Source of the DNA: Nostoc sp. LEGE 06077
Lineage (GTDB): Bacteria; Cyanobacteriota; Cyanobacteriia; Cyanobacteriales; Nostocaceae
Assembly (NCBI RefSeq): GCF_015207705.1
Contig: NZ_JADEWI010000015.1
Coordinates: 62,001 to 126,000 of the forward strand
DNA: 64,000 bases
Direction of reading: 5' to 3'
Part shown: positions 1 through 9,255 of the stretch, one piece after another
How positions within the stretch are numbered: the stretch's first letter is position 1
Layout: the number at the start of each line of letters is the position of its first letter
Program-made: the position numbers and the translations under genes
The notes under the pieces: generated by a model
What the model was told of the DNA's origin: nothing
What the model saw: the letters and a program-made list of their open reading frames with translations, nothing else
The model's database searches: none

Positions 1-217
1 TGTAGCCGTCGGTCATTGTTTGTCCTGTTTCTGATAATCTCCTGTAAGAGAATCCAGCAGGTAAATCTAGCACACCTAGAGGGTCGGTTTGCAAAGCACC
101 GTAAGGCCCGGCAGCTAATGTGCGCTTGGCGTAAAAAGCTTGTAATGGTGATAAAAGTACAGCACCAGCTGTTCCAGTTCCAGCTAGGGTGAAAAATTTC
201 CGCCTTGATAAAGTCAC
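1..217 (-). CDS. PhoX/DUF839-like Tat-exported phosphatase, N-terminal part only
   Basis: Reading leftward from a GTG at 217, the first 72 codons are open and run off the window edge, so only the N-terminus is visible. It begins MTLSRRKFFTLAGTG: a twin-arginine SRRKFF motif followed by a small-residue hydrophobic stretch and an A-x-A-like region (RTLAAGPYG), i.e. a Tat signal peptide. The segment after it (LGVLDLPAGFSYRRLSETG) resembles the start of the PhoX/DUF839 alkaline phosphatase-like family, whose members are calcium-dependent periplasmic phosphatases. An AGGAG ribosome site sits six bases before the GTG, which supports this start. The catalytic part lies outside the window, so the family call rests on the N-terminus alone. 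Confidence 0.6.
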   Translation of the reverse strand, partial: MTLSRRKFFTLAGTGTAGAVLLSPLQAFYAKRTLAAGPYGALQTDPLGVLDLPAGFSYRRLSETGQTMTDGY

Positions 218-392
218 TGTGTTCTCCTGAATTTTGAATGAAATTTACTAACTGCTTAATTGCTAGTCGTTACTCAGGAGTTTTAAGTGATTAATGTTAA
301 GAGACAGCTAAGATAACCTTATAAAAGCTAGATAAAATACTGTGAGATATTATCAGCCCGCGACAGACGGGCTGATTGGATATTTTGAAGAT

Positions 393-1727
393 TTATACGG
401 TCACGAAATAGCTGGCACTCAGGCTGAGGCTGGTTGAGCCTTGAATTATAGCCACTAGTTCTAGACTACTTTCATTGAAGAATAGGGCTGTACCTGTAGC
501 TAAACCAGTGGGTACAGATCCCAAGCTATAGCTAGATCTGGCGCCAGATAATTGGATTGTGTCTTCTAAGGCATTGAAATCAGTAATTAGGGCGTAGTCG
601 CCTAGACCAGAAGTGCTGGTATTACCATCGCTGTAGAAAACTCCTGTGGTAGTACCAACGACAAAGCGATCGCCTCCAACATTGCCAGTTAAGCGGTCAA
701 TTTCGCCAAAACCCCTACCTACTGAAGCATCAGCGCCTGTTAGCACGTCGCTACCATCATCACCAAACAAGCGATCGCTCCCAGTCCCACCAAAGACAGA
801 ATCATTACCTCGTCCACCATTGAGGCGATCGCTCCCACTATCTCCATACAGGAAATCATTGCCATCACCACCTGTAATCCGGTCATTGCCGGCATTACCT
901 CGGATGGTATCACTGGCTGCACTACCAGACAAAACATCATTACCAGTAGTACCTAAAAGATTGAGGGCAACAATTACCTGATTATTTTTAGTGCTGTTAT
1001 AGTTCTCACCCAGAAACCCACCATTGAGGATTGTATTTAAGTTCAAGAGAGTGCCGTTAGACTGAGTAAAGCTATTGCCTTGAAGTAATTGTGTATACAA
1101 AGTGTGGGCATAGCTATGATTGCCCACAAAACTAATTTGTCCTGGTTGGAAAAGGTCATTCCAGTTGATATAGAGGTCTAAAGTGGCTAACCGCGCATCA
1201 TAACCGAGGGTTTCACTGGTATGTATAGCTGTCACGCGAGTCGCATCTGTGGGATCTAAGCGATCGCCTGTTGCGGCGCTTTCAAATTCTGGCCCGGCTG
1301 GATCTAGCCCGACTATTTGTCCTAGAGAACGCCCTGTAGAAGCACGATAAGCAGAGCCAGCAAACCCCGCTACGTGCGCCCCTAAACTGTGACCGATGAG
1401 ATTAATATCAGTTGCATCTACGCCACTATTTCTTAAGTAGGTAGCTAATTGATTACCTACATCTCGCGTGTTGGCAGCAGCAGTTGGATAATACAAGGAA
1501 CTAGCGCCTGCTTCCCAATCTACCAAAATGATGTTTGCATTCGACTCGCGTTGTCGAATGGTTTGGGCAATGTTTACTACCCAATCTGCGGGTGTATAGT
1601 TATTACCAGCATTACCAGCAGTGCTTTGATAGCCATGAATAATCGTGTATGTGGGTGCATCGGCATTAATCCGCCCTGAACGGTTAATCGCACCGTTACC
1701 CCAAATATTAAAACTGACTTGAACCAT
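393..1727 (-). CDS. Secreted-type lipase: pancreatic-lipase-like domain plus RTX calcium-binding repeats
   Basis: A 444-residue protein from the ATG at 1727 (an in-frame GTG at 1778 adds 17 residues with no better ribosome site). Residues about 25-215 form an alpha/beta hydrolase of the animal pancreatic lipase family (PF00151): nucleophile Ser114 in GHSLGAHVAG, Asp142 in GLDPAGPEF, and His204 in GNHSYAHTLY after a QPG turn. The loop before this His, which carries the lid in classical lipases, is very short. Residues about 260-333 hold tandem GGxGxDxLxG nonapeptides (RTX, calcium-binding). The C-terminus resembles tails of other cyanobacterial RTX proteins. There is no N-terminal signal peptide, which fits type I (C-terminal signal) secretion; no ABC exporter is next to it. 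Likely substrate: acylglycerol or phospholipid, undetermined. Confidence 0.85.
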   Translation of the reverse strand: MVQVSFNIWGNGAINRSGRINADAPTYTIIHGYQSTAGNAGNNYTPADWVVNIAQTIRQRESNANIILVDWEAGASSLYYPTAAANTRDVGNQLATYLRNSGVDATDINLIGHSLGAHVAGFAGSAYRASTGRSLGQIVGLDPAGPEFESAATGDRLDPTDATRVTAIHTSETLGYDARLATLDLYINWNDLFQPGQISFVGNHSYAHTLYTQLLQGNSFTQSNGTLLNLNTILNGGFLGENYNSTKNNQVIVALNLLGTTGNDVLSGSAASDTIRGNAGNDRITGGDGNDFLYGDSGSDRLNGGRGNDSVFGGTGSDRLFGDDGSDVLTGADASVGRGFGEIDRLTGNVGGDRFVVGTTTGVFYSDGNTSTSGLGDYALITDFNALEDTIQLSGARSSYSLGSVPTGLATGTALFFNESSLELVAIIQGSTSLSLSASYFVTV

Positions 1728-2183
1728 AAGAAAAATGTTTGTTTTTTGGGCATAAATTTTTTCACAGCAAAAAATCACTTATTTTTATTGCGGAGATATC
1801 TGCAATAAAATAAATGTCAGATCACAAATTATTTAGTGCTACTGAATTTATTGATAAAAAGGATTTTACTTATGATGAAAATCTTTGTAGAGACGTGATG
1901 GCGCAACGTCTCTACACGGATTCATATCTCAATTCAGCAATATTCAGAAATTTAAATAATTGAAAAACTGATTTTGCTATAGCCAAACTAAACTGATTAC
2001 TTAATTTTTTAGTAAAAATCAGTATAAGTTTAATTTAAAAATAAATAAAATTTTATTTATGGTTACAGATGCGATCGCCTGTTGAATATTCAAAATCACA
2101 CAAAAAACTTATACCCACAATTTTATCTATGCAGGTTCACAAGCACAGGAGAGACACAAATTGAAAATCTCCTAGTGTGAGAT
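1728..2183. other. Gene-free stretch with one inverted repeat
   Basis: An AT-rich gap between the lipase start and the end of the next minus-strand gene. Apart from the stem-loop at 1886-1916 and an isolated HIP1 octamer near 2070, no conserved ORF, terminator with a T-tract or recognised RNA was seen. Confidence 0.5.
1886..1916. repeat. Inverted repeat TGTAGAGACGT / ACGTCTCTACA
   Basis: Two perfect 11-base arms (1886-1896 and 1906-1916) are separated by nine bases. The sequence type (GTAGAGACG...CGTCTCTAC) is a familiar dispersed palindrome of filamentous cyanobacterial genomes. It could fold as a stem-loop in either transcript. Confidence 0.75.
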
Positions 2184-3005
2184 TTACCAACTTTGTTCAA
2201 GTTGTCTGTGAGGAGAAACGTTTTGGGGCTTTTCGTGAGAAATCGCTTTGAGTTTGGAGGTGAATGACTCGGAGCGATCGCTAGTTTCGGGAGTAAAGCG
2301 CCCAATTGGAGGATGATTGACTGTAGATGCCAGTAACTTTGGCTGTTTGTCAGGGTTTGGTGATGAAAGATTGCTGGGTAGCATCGGTTGTGAATTCAGC
2401 CTGGGTTTAACATCAGCTGGCGGAAGACTCAATGTCGAAGATGCCAAAATGTTTTTGACGCGTTGACTATCTACTCTCCTCGATAGTGTCTCTGTGCGTT
2501 TGTGGCTTTGCTGATATTCAGCATTCACCGTAGATGATGAATTTGTTGCTGCCAAATTGGCAACATTCGCTACATTTTCTGAGCTAACATCTTCCTGAGC
2601 AGGTGGTAAGGCTGGTGTAGTCAGTGCCGTTAATATTTCCGGGAATTTACTACAAACTAGCCGTTCAAATTCCATATTGAAATGATATATCGGCTGCTCT
2701 CGCCGTTGCCAAAATGCGAGGATTTGCTGTACGGAAATGGCTTTATAGCGACCTTGATACAAGGCTTCTATGACTGCTAGGTGCAGCCAATCGAGAGGAT
2801 ATTTATTTTGCCAACGGTTAACAAGCTCAGTGGCATTATAGCCAGTGAGATCGAAACTGTAATGAATTAGTAGAGCAGCTGCCAATTCGGCAGAAGTTTC
2901 TGGCGTTTTAGTGAACATGGGACTATTGGCTTGAGGCAACAGGTATAAATTTTCGACCCATCGCCTATAGCCTAGCGTGTTTTTAGCTATAGGGTTGATA
3001 ACCAA
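2184..3005 (-). CDS. Conserved cyanobacterial hypothetical protein
   Basis: A 273-residue protein without signal peptide or membrane segment. Residues about 1-135 look like a compact, conserved, mainly helical domain (patterns RRWVENLYLLPQ, YNATELVNRW, LHLAVIEALYQGRYKA, ILAFWQRREQPIYHF). Residues about 140-273 are Ser/Pro/Gln-rich and low in complexity, probably disordered. The start used is a TTG with a weak GGAAA upstream; the first in-frame ATG would remove 29 residues, including RRWVENLYLLPQ, which looks like part of the domain. Function is not recognised. It lies 41 bases downstream of the SLH protein gene on the same strand and may be co-transcribed with it. Confidence 0.6.
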   Translation of the reverse strand: MVINPIAKNTLGYRRWVENLYLLPQANSPMFTKTPETSAELAAALLIHYSFDLTGYNATELVNRWQNKYPLDWLHLAVIEALYQGRYKAISVQQILAFWQRREQPIYHFNMEFERLVCSKFPEILTALTTPALPPAQEDVSSENVANVANLAATNSSSTVNAEYQQSHKRTETLSRRVDSQRVKNILASSTLSLPPADVKPRLNSQPMLPSNLSSPNPDKQPKLLASTVNHPPIGRFTPETSDRSESFTSKLKAISHEKPQNVSPHRQLEQSW

Positions 3006-3046
3006 GAGTTTCCAAGTTTATAAGCAGTGTTTTTCATTTTACTTGT

Positions 3047-5134
3047 TCAACTGTTGGCTGTCGAAACAATATAGGGCGAATTAATATTTGGTGTGCGATT
3101 AATTGCTACTAAAGCTTGATAAACCATTGCTGCGACTTCCGCCCTTGTGGCTTCTCGCGTTGGGGCGAGTAAATTGGGCTTTGGATAGTTGACAACGATT
3201 TTTTGTTGTGTAGCAGTTGCCACTGCTTTTTGGGCATAGTCAGGAATAGTATTACTGTCAGTATAGGGCAGTGATATATTGCTTTGGGCTGCGGGTAAGC
3301 CGAGTCCATTGACTAGAGAAACAATCACCTGTAGTCTTTGCACATTTTGATCAGGGCGAAAGGTGCGATCGCTAAATCCACTCACAAAACCACCACTGGC
3401 GGCAATTTGTAAAGCTTTGTATGCCCAAAAATTCTGGGGAACATCAATAAATTCAATGGCTGGGCGTTTGGGTGCGGGGTTAAAAGCCGCCGCCACTAAA
3501 GCTGCATATTGGGCGCGAGTCATAGGTTTATCTGGCTGGTAGCTACCATCAGCAAAACCGTGGGTTAAATTCAGGCTGGCTAAGGTGCGGATAAATGGTT
3601 CAGCCCAGTGTCGGTTTAAGTCGGCGAAGGTGGGAACTTCGGCATCGGGACTGACTATATAAGGTGAAGCGATCGCTTTTTCTTTGCTGTTGGCGACTAA
3701 TGCTTGATATAGTAGGGCGGCAATTTCACCGCGTGTAATCTCCCGCAGTGGTTCTAACAAGTCAGATTGGGGATAGTTGACGATGATTAGTTTTTGCGTG
3801 GCCACGGCGACTGCATTAGTAGCATAACTGGGAATTTGGGCGCGATCGCGGTATACACTCAACACATTTGGGGTGCCGCCGCTAAATTTTAAACCATTCA
3901 CAATAGATACAATCGCCTGTACCCTGGTGAGGTTGTTGCCTGGGCGAAATGTCCCATCAGGAAAACCGCTGATAAATCCGGCTTCGGCTGCACTAGAAAT
4001 AGCCGCTGCTGCCCAAAAATCAGCTTTGACATCTTTAAATTGGTTAGATTTGCTGCTGCTGGGCAATTGAAAAGTTTTCGCCAGCACCGCCGCATATTGG
4101 GCGCGGGTAATAGGTGCATTTGGGGCAAAAGTGCCATCAGGAAAGCCACTAATTGCGCCGCGACTGACTAACGCTTGCACAAACAAAGCCGCCCAATGTC
4201 CCACTAAATCAGGAAAACTGCTACTCCCGGTAACAATTCTCGGACTATCTTCTGTCGCAGCGATGAAATTTACCTGCCCTTTGACTAAAGTCGGATTTAA
4301 CTGATTACCAGCAGAAATTAAAGGTTGTGCGCCAGCATTTTGTAAATCAAACTCGCCATTATCTTTAAAGATATTACTGCCAGCATCTTGACTGCTACCT
4401 AAATCTGGCACAGCATTAGCATTGACTAACAACCCACCTTGGGCATTTTTGATGATTAAATTTTGCCGCAATACCGGACGAGCATCACGAGAAAGCGCGA
4501 TCGCTGTTCGGTTCTCTGATAATTTGTTATTGGCAATTAATGGGGCGGCTGAGTCAGTTATTGCTATCCCTAGAGGATTCTTTTGAAAAGTGTTGCGTAA
4601 CACTTCCCCTTTACTATTGCGCGCCATAAACAAACCACTGGCAGCATTTTGGACAAACACATTATCTAAAATGGCTGGTTTGGCATTACCTGTGGTAAAT
4701 ATTCCTTCCCGTCCACAATTAAGCAAAGTATTGTTAGCCATGTAGGGAATTGATGATTCTATCCACACCCCAGTACCTTTGGGGATAGGATTAGTCACAC
4801 TCACACCCATCAAACTGGCATCACCGAGCAACAACAACGTGATATTCTGCACACTAAAACTGGGGCTTTGATATTCACCACCTCCAGAAATGACAATTCC
4901 TGCACCTTTATTAATTTCGTTCCCAATCACTGTTACCCCCGCAGTCAACACCAAGGGAAACTGTTCACCATTGGCGGCACTATAAGTGCCAGGTGCCAGC
5001 TGAATAATTATCGGTGTTGTCGTTCTTAAGGCACGGGTGAGGGTTTTAAACGGACTCAACCGTGAACCATCATTAGTATCTTTGCCCGTTACAGGGTTGA
5101 CATAGAGTGTGGCCACGAGGGTGGAGTTTACCAT
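3047..5134 (-). CDS. DUF1565 / parallel beta-helix protein with six S-layer homology motifs
   Basis: A 695-residue protein. Residues about 8-290 match the DUF1565 plus right-handed beta-helix pattern (LYVNPVTGKDTNDGS, then repeated N-x-x-x-x-N/G turns with I/V/L faces), a fold often used to bind or cut polysaccharide. Residues about 310-480 and 505-685 each hold three SLH motifs (for example ISGFPDGTFAPNAPITRAQY and FISGFPDGTFRPGNNLTRVQ); the third motif in each set is degenerate (IVNYPQSDLLEPLREITRGE). The two triplets are so alike that the second probably arose by duplication. SLH triplets anchor proteins to cell-wall polymers. The ATG at 5134 has an in-frame stop upstream, and the N-terminus has no visible signal peptide, which is odd for a wall protein. 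Confidence 0.85.
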   Translation of the reverse strand: MVNSTLVATLYVNPVTGKDTNDGSRLSPFKTLTRALRTTTPIIIQLAPGTYSAANGEQFPLVLTAGVTVIGNEINKGAGIVISGGGEYQSPSFSVQNITLLLLGDASLMGVSVTNPIPKGTGVWIESSIPYMANNTLLNCGREGIFTTGNAKPAILDNVFVQNAASGLFMARNSKGEVLRNTFQKNPLGIAITDSAAPLIANNKLSENRTAIALSRDARPVLRQNLIIKNAQGGLLVNANAVPDLGSSQDAGSNIFKDNGEFDLQNAGAQPLISAGNQLNPTLVKGQVNFIAATEDSPRIVTGSSSFPDLVGHWAALFVQALVSRGAISGFPDGTFAPNAPITRAQYAAVLAKTFQLPSSSKSNQFKDVKADFWAAAAISSAAEAGFISGFPDGTFRPGNNLTRVQAIVSIVNGLKFSGGTPNVLSVYRDRAQIPSYATNAVAVATQKLIIVNYPQSDLLEPLREITRGEIAALLYQALVANSKEKAIASPYIVSPDAEVPTFADLNRHWAEPFIRTLASLNLTHGFADGSYQPDKPMTRAQYAALVAAAFNPAPKRPAIEFIDVPQNFWAYKALQIAASGGFVSGFSDRTFRPDQNVQRLQVIVSLVNGLGLPAAQSNISLPYTDSNTIPDYAQKAVATATQQKIVVNYPKPNLLAPTREATRAEVAAMVYQALVAINRTPNINSPYIVSTANS

Positions 5135-5434
5135 TGGTTGTCGAGATGCAAGTATTTAAATGTCACGGCATGAATAATAACTTATCCCAGGAGGCAGAAT
5201 AATTTTAGATTTTAGATTTTGGATTGGTTAATGACAAATCTCCAATTTAAATTCATAAATCCAAAATTGAATCGGCTGTAGGGTGGAACGTCCCTACTAT
5301 TGTTCTTAACATTCATCCGGGCTAAATTTTTTAACTTATGGGGCTACAACCATAGTTTGTCCTAAGAAAGGGGTAAACTGAATATTCTTTCCAGAGAGTG
5401 CTAAATAAATTTAAATTTATTACTAAAAATCCCT
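5135..5434. other. Divergent intergenic region with short repeats
   Basis: A 300-base gap between divergent genes. It has TTTTAGA-type short repeats at about 5202-5220, a 10-base inverted repeat (ATTTTGGATT at 5216-5225 against AATCCAAAAT at 5258-5267), and a small GTAGGG/CCCTAC inverted repeat near 5279-5300. No small gene was recognised. Confidence 0.45.
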
Positions 5435-7092
5435 ATGGTTGCCAGTATAGAAAATTCTCATAATCAAGAGTTAGTCGGTTTTATTTGGAGCATCGCTGAC
5501 AAACTCTGTGGCCCTTACCGTCCACCCCAGTACCGCCGGGTGATGTTACCTCTGATTGTACTGCGGCGTTTGGATGCTGTCTTGGAACCGACTAAGCAAG
5601 CGGTACTGGAAGCGAAGGGGAAATACGAGGCGATGGGTTTAACGGGGGATGCTTTTGAGAAAGCGATCGCTATTACGAACTTGTCCACACCTCAAAAGAT
5701 GACCCTAATTTACCACGTCGTCAAGCAGCCAAGGCGATCGCTCGATTTGTCGAACTTCATCCCTACAACATCGCCCAAAAAGTAGAAATCATCATCGAAC
5801 ATTTCCGCAACCATACCCGCCACAAAATTGGGGGGAGAGCAAAAGCAATGGTTGTTACCAGTTCCCGCGAACACGCCGTTAAATATAAACGCGCCTTTGA
5901 TAGATACATTAAAGAAAAAGGCTATAGCGATATTAAATCTCTCGTCGCTTTTTCCGGTTCTATTACCCTAGATGAATTACCCGGAGAAACATTTACCGAA
6001 GTCAACATGAATGGCGGAATTAAAACTTCCGAAATTCCTGATAAATTTGCTAGTGATGCTTATCAAGTCTTGCTAGTTGCTAACAAATTTCAAACCGGAT
6101 TTGATCAACCATTACTCCACACGATGTTTGTTGATAAACGACTCGATGGCGTGCAAGCCGTCCAAACTCTATCCTGCCTCAACCGTACCACCACAGGGAA
6201 AGATGACACTTTCGTTTTAGATTTTGTCAACAAACCAGAAGACATCTACCAAGCCTTTAAACCCTACTACGAAGAAACCCCGGTGGGCGAAACCGCCGAT
6301 CCGCAAAAATTAAATGATTTATCTTACCAACTTTATCAATGGCAACTTTTTAGCCAAAACGATGTAAACCAATGGTGTGAAATTTGGTTCCGCCCGAAAA
6401 CTTCTCTTACGGGAATCGAACACAAAAAATTAAATACATTATTAGACCAAATTATAGAAAATTATCAAGCTTTACTAGACGCAGAAAAAGAACTATTTAA
6501 AAGTCAACTTACCAGCTTCCGTAATCTCTATTTATTCCTTGCCCAAATTATCCCTTACCAAGATTCAGAATTAGAAAAACTTTATGCTTACGGGCGTTTT
6601 CTCCTGAAGAAATTACCCCGCAGTACCCAAGCCCCCAAAATAGATTTATCTGGAGATATCGAACTAAAATTTTATCGCCTGGAAAAAATCAGCGAAGGGA
6701 AAATTGATTTAACCCCAGGAAAAGCCGAACCATTACAAGGTGCTACATCTGTCGGAACTCGTCAGCCAGATCAAGAAGTCCCTCTATCCCAGCTAATTGA
6801 CACCCTGAACGAACGCTTCGCTACTAACTTCACTGTAGCAGACCAACTCTTTTTCGAGCAAATCACCGAAACTGCGATTGCTAATGACTCAATCAAACAA
6901 GCGGCGCAAGTAAATACCAAAGAAAACTTCGCCCCAGTGCTAGAAAAGCATCTGGAAAATTTCTTTATTGAACGCATGAATGGTAACGAGAAAATCTTTA
7001 TGCAGGTGATGAATAGTGAAGAATTTAAAGCAGTTGTATTTGAGAAATTACTATCCAGTATTTATGAGAGTATTAACGGTGAACATTCATAA
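5435..7092 (+). pseudogene. hsdM-hsdR deletion scar of a type I restriction-modification system
   Basis: From the ATG at 5435, about 75-85 residues match the N-terminus of a type I methyltransferase subunit HsdM (IENSHNQELVGFIWSIADKL, RPPQYRRVMLPLIVLRRLD). At about 5670-5700 the similarity jumps, with a +2 frame change, to the C-terminal third of HsdR: DDPNLPRRQAAKAIARFVEL from 5698, then AKAMVVTSSREHA, VLLVANKFQTGFDQPLLHTM and a helicase motif VI-like VQTLSCLNRT, ending at 7092. The hsdM frame closes at 5785 and the HsdR frame is open to 7092; an internal ATG at 5848 could yield 414 residues. Missing: the HsdM SAM-binding and NPPF parts, all of hsdS, and the HsdR nuclease and ATP-binding Walker A region. 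In motif VI LSRLNRT is expected; Cys replaces the first Arg. Neither enzyme activity can remain. A HIP1 octamer at 5663-5670 lies at the join. Confidence 0.85.
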
Positions 7093-7190
7093 TTAGTGGT
7101 CGCGATCGCAGTTAATAAATCTTCTGTCTCTTCTGATAACTCTAGAGCATAGATTCAGTCACCAAAAACCCCCCAGCCCTTAGCTCAACT

Positions 7191-7213
7191 CCCCTCTCCG
7201 CGTCGGAGAGGGG
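7191..7213. repeat. Inverted repeat CCCCTCTCCG-CGT-CGGAGAGGGG
   Basis: Perfect 10-base arms with a 3-base loop, inside a longer C-rich/G-rich flank (7171-7227). This is a dispersed palindrome type common between cyanobacterial genes. It lies in the 312-base gap between the hsd remnant and the histidine phosphatase; the rest of that gap shows nothing recognisable. It lacks a T-tract, so a terminator role is uncertain. Confidence 0.7.
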
Positions 7214-7404
7214 TTGGGGGAGAGGTTCAGGATGACTGAATTGATGTTTTCATACCGCCAGCAGCCCCACCTTGTCTTCAAGAGCAACGCCGGAAGTATG
7301 TCACATTGTAAACATATTTGTCATAATATTGGGTTTGCACCGTTTTTTAGCACTCCTATTTTTCTGTAGGCGTGAACTTTATTTGCATTTGCCGTAAAAA
7401 ACCC

Positions 7405-8052
7405 ATGAGTCAAATAGTCTGGATCGCAAGACACGCCAACCGCCTCGACTTTGTAAATCCTGATTGGTTCCTCACCGCTGAACGACGCTACGATCCACCT
7501 TTATCTGATGATGGTTTCGTACAGGCAAAACAATTAGCCCAACGCTTAAAAACAGAAAAAATTACCCATATTTTTGCTTCTCCTTTTTTGCGAACGGTGC
7601 AAACAGCTAATGCCGTTGCCGAAGCCTTGGATTTATCGATTAAATTAGAAACAGGCTTGAGTGAATGGCTGAATCCTGAATGGATGACAGAAGAACCAGA
7701 AAGACTGTCTGTTTTAGCCTTAAAAGAACTATTTCCCCGGATTGATCTTAGCTACACACCGCGCATTGCTGCTAAATACCCAGAAACTCACGAACAAGTA
7801 CGCGCACGTTCAGGACAAACTGCCAGATGTCTAGCAACAGAATTCTTTCCAGCGCAGATTTTATTGGTAGCGCATGGTGCTTCTGTTCTTGGGGCAGCAA
7901 TGGGATTAGTCGGTGAAGTTGCCAAAACGGAAGTTAAAGCTTCTTTATGTTCTTTAGTCAAGGTTGTGCTAGAAGGCCCAGAATGGTTGCTAGAACTAAA
8001 AGGGGATACTTCTCATCTAACTCAAATAGAAGAAGTGATCCGATTTGCGTAA
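7405..8052 (+). CDS. Histidine phosphatase (phosphoglycerate mutase-like) family protein
   Basis: A 215-residue cytosolic protein. The N-terminal phosphohistidine motif is IVWIARHANRLD (RHG in most members, here RHA), the second catalytic Arg is in FASPFLRTVQTA and the second catalytic His in LVAHGASVLG. These mark a two-His phosphatase/mutase; the substrate cannot be read from the sequence. The ATG at 7405 is preferred over a GTG at 7372 because the domain starts directly after it. It stands alone in the same direction as glk, 134 bases upstream of it. Confidence 0.8.
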   Translation: MSQIVWIARHANRLDFVNPDWFLTAERRYDPPLSDDGFVQAKQLAQRLKTEKITHIFASPFLRTVQTANAVAEALDLSIKLETGLSEWLNPEWMTEEPERLSVLALKELFPRIDLSYTPRIAAKYPETHEQVRARSGQTARCLATEFFPAQILLVAHGASVLGAAMGLVGEVAKTEVKASLCSLVKVVLEGPEWLLELKGDTSHLTQIEEVIRFA

Positions 8053-8186
8053 ATTCCTCAACAAGACACAAGACTAGACTTAAAAGCCAAGAAAAGATTA
8101 AGTATTAATCCAGTCTCACCCAACTTTCTTCCTCAAGCTCGAATTGACTCTACAACAACAGCAACTAAATTACTAAGTATTGATTT

Positions 8187-9212
8187 ATGACTTTGTTACT
8201 AGCAGGAGATATCGGCGGCACAAAAACCATTCTGCGATTGGTTGAAACCTCAGATTTACAAGAGTTACAGACTATTTATGAGGATAGTTATCGTAGTGGG
8301 GATTTTCCTGATTTAGTGCCGATGGTACAACAGTTTTTGCTGAAAGCGAATACAGCAACTCCCCAAAAAGCTTGTTTTGCGATCGCCGGGCCAGTAGTTA
8401 ACAACACTGCTAAACTCACTAACCTAGCTTGGTTTTTAGATACCGAACGTCTGCAACAAGAATTGGGTATTGCGGCAATTTCTCTAATTAATGACTTTGC
8501 CGCTGTGGGTTATGGTATTTTCGGTTTAAGTGCAGAAGATTTACTGACTTTACAACTAGGGAAACAAAAACTAGAAGCACCCATCGCGGTGATTGGTGCA
8601 GGTACTGGCTTAGGACAAGGCTTGTTAATGAAGCAGGGAGATCATTATAAAGTATTTCCTTCCGAAGGTGGTCACGCCGACTTTGCCCCCCGCAACGAGT
8701 TAGAATTTCAACTGATGAAATACTTGTTGGATAAACATGATATCCAACGTGTTTCTGTAGAACGCGTTGTGTCTGGTTTGGGTATTGTGGCGATTTACCA
8801 ATTTTTACGCGATCGCAAACATGCAACTGAATCCCCAGAAATCGCCCAAGCTGTGAGAACGTGGGAACAAGAAGCCGGACAGCCAGAAAAAAGCGTTGAT
8901 CCTGGTGCAGTGATTGGTAAAGCCGCAGTTCAAAAAAGCGATCGCCTCTCGGAACAAACTCTACAACTATTTGTTGATGCTTACGGTGCAGAAGCTGGAA
9001 ATCTGGCGTTGAAACTTTTACCTTACGGTGGCTTGTACATCGCAGGTGGAATTGCCCCGAAAATTCTGCCTTTAATTCAAAACGGCAGTTTCTTATTAAA
9101 CTTCACGCAAAAAGGCCGAATGCGTTCGCTTTTAGAAGAAGTACCAGTATATATTATTCTCAACCCCCAAGTAGGATTAATAGGTGCAGCTTTGTGTGCA
9201 GCTAGGTTATAA
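8187..9212 (+). CDS. glk: Glucokinase
   Basis: A 341-residue cytosolic enzyme that phosphorylates glucose with ATP to glucose 6-phosphate. Seen: the ATP-binding phosphate-1 motif LLLAGDIGGTKT at residues 3-14, sugar-binding LINDFAAVGYG, ALF-type IGAGTGLGQGLL, the SEGGHADFAPR segment and an adenosine-site ALYIAGGIAPK-like GLYIAGGIAPK. Length and motif order match cyanobacterial and proteobacterial Glk (PF02685). The following gene starts 43 bases after the stop, so the two may be co-transcribed. Confidence 0.93.
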   Translation: MTLLLAGDIGGTKTILRLVETSDLQELQTIYEDSYRSGDFPDLVPMVQQFLLKANTATPQKACFAIAGPVVNNTAKLTNLAWFLDTERLQQELGIAAISLINDFAAVGYGIFGLSAEDLLTLQLGKQKLEAPIAVIGAGTGLGQGLLMKQGDHYKVFPSEGGHADFAPRNELEFQLMKYLLDKHDIQRVSVERVVSGLGIVAIYQFLRDRKHATESPEIAQAVRTWEQEAGQPEKSVDPGAVIGKAAVQKSDRLSEQTLQLFVDAYGAEAGNLALKLLPYGGLYIAGGIAPKILPLIQNGSFLLNFTQKGRMRSLLEEVPVYIILNPQVGLIGAALCAARL

Positions 9213-9255
9213 CACTAACATCATCAGTGATATCTGCATCAGTCAAGCTAAAACT

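Noticed and set aside
646-981. Plus-strand frame of 111 codons rich in Pro/Ser/Leu inside the lipase gene
   Set aside because: It is the antisense reading of the RTX nonapeptide repeats; the repetition comes from the real gene.
3047-4200. Regular repetition that could suggest a CRISPR or tandem array
   Set aside because: It is coding repetition from the SLH motifs; there are no short identical repeats with unique spacers.
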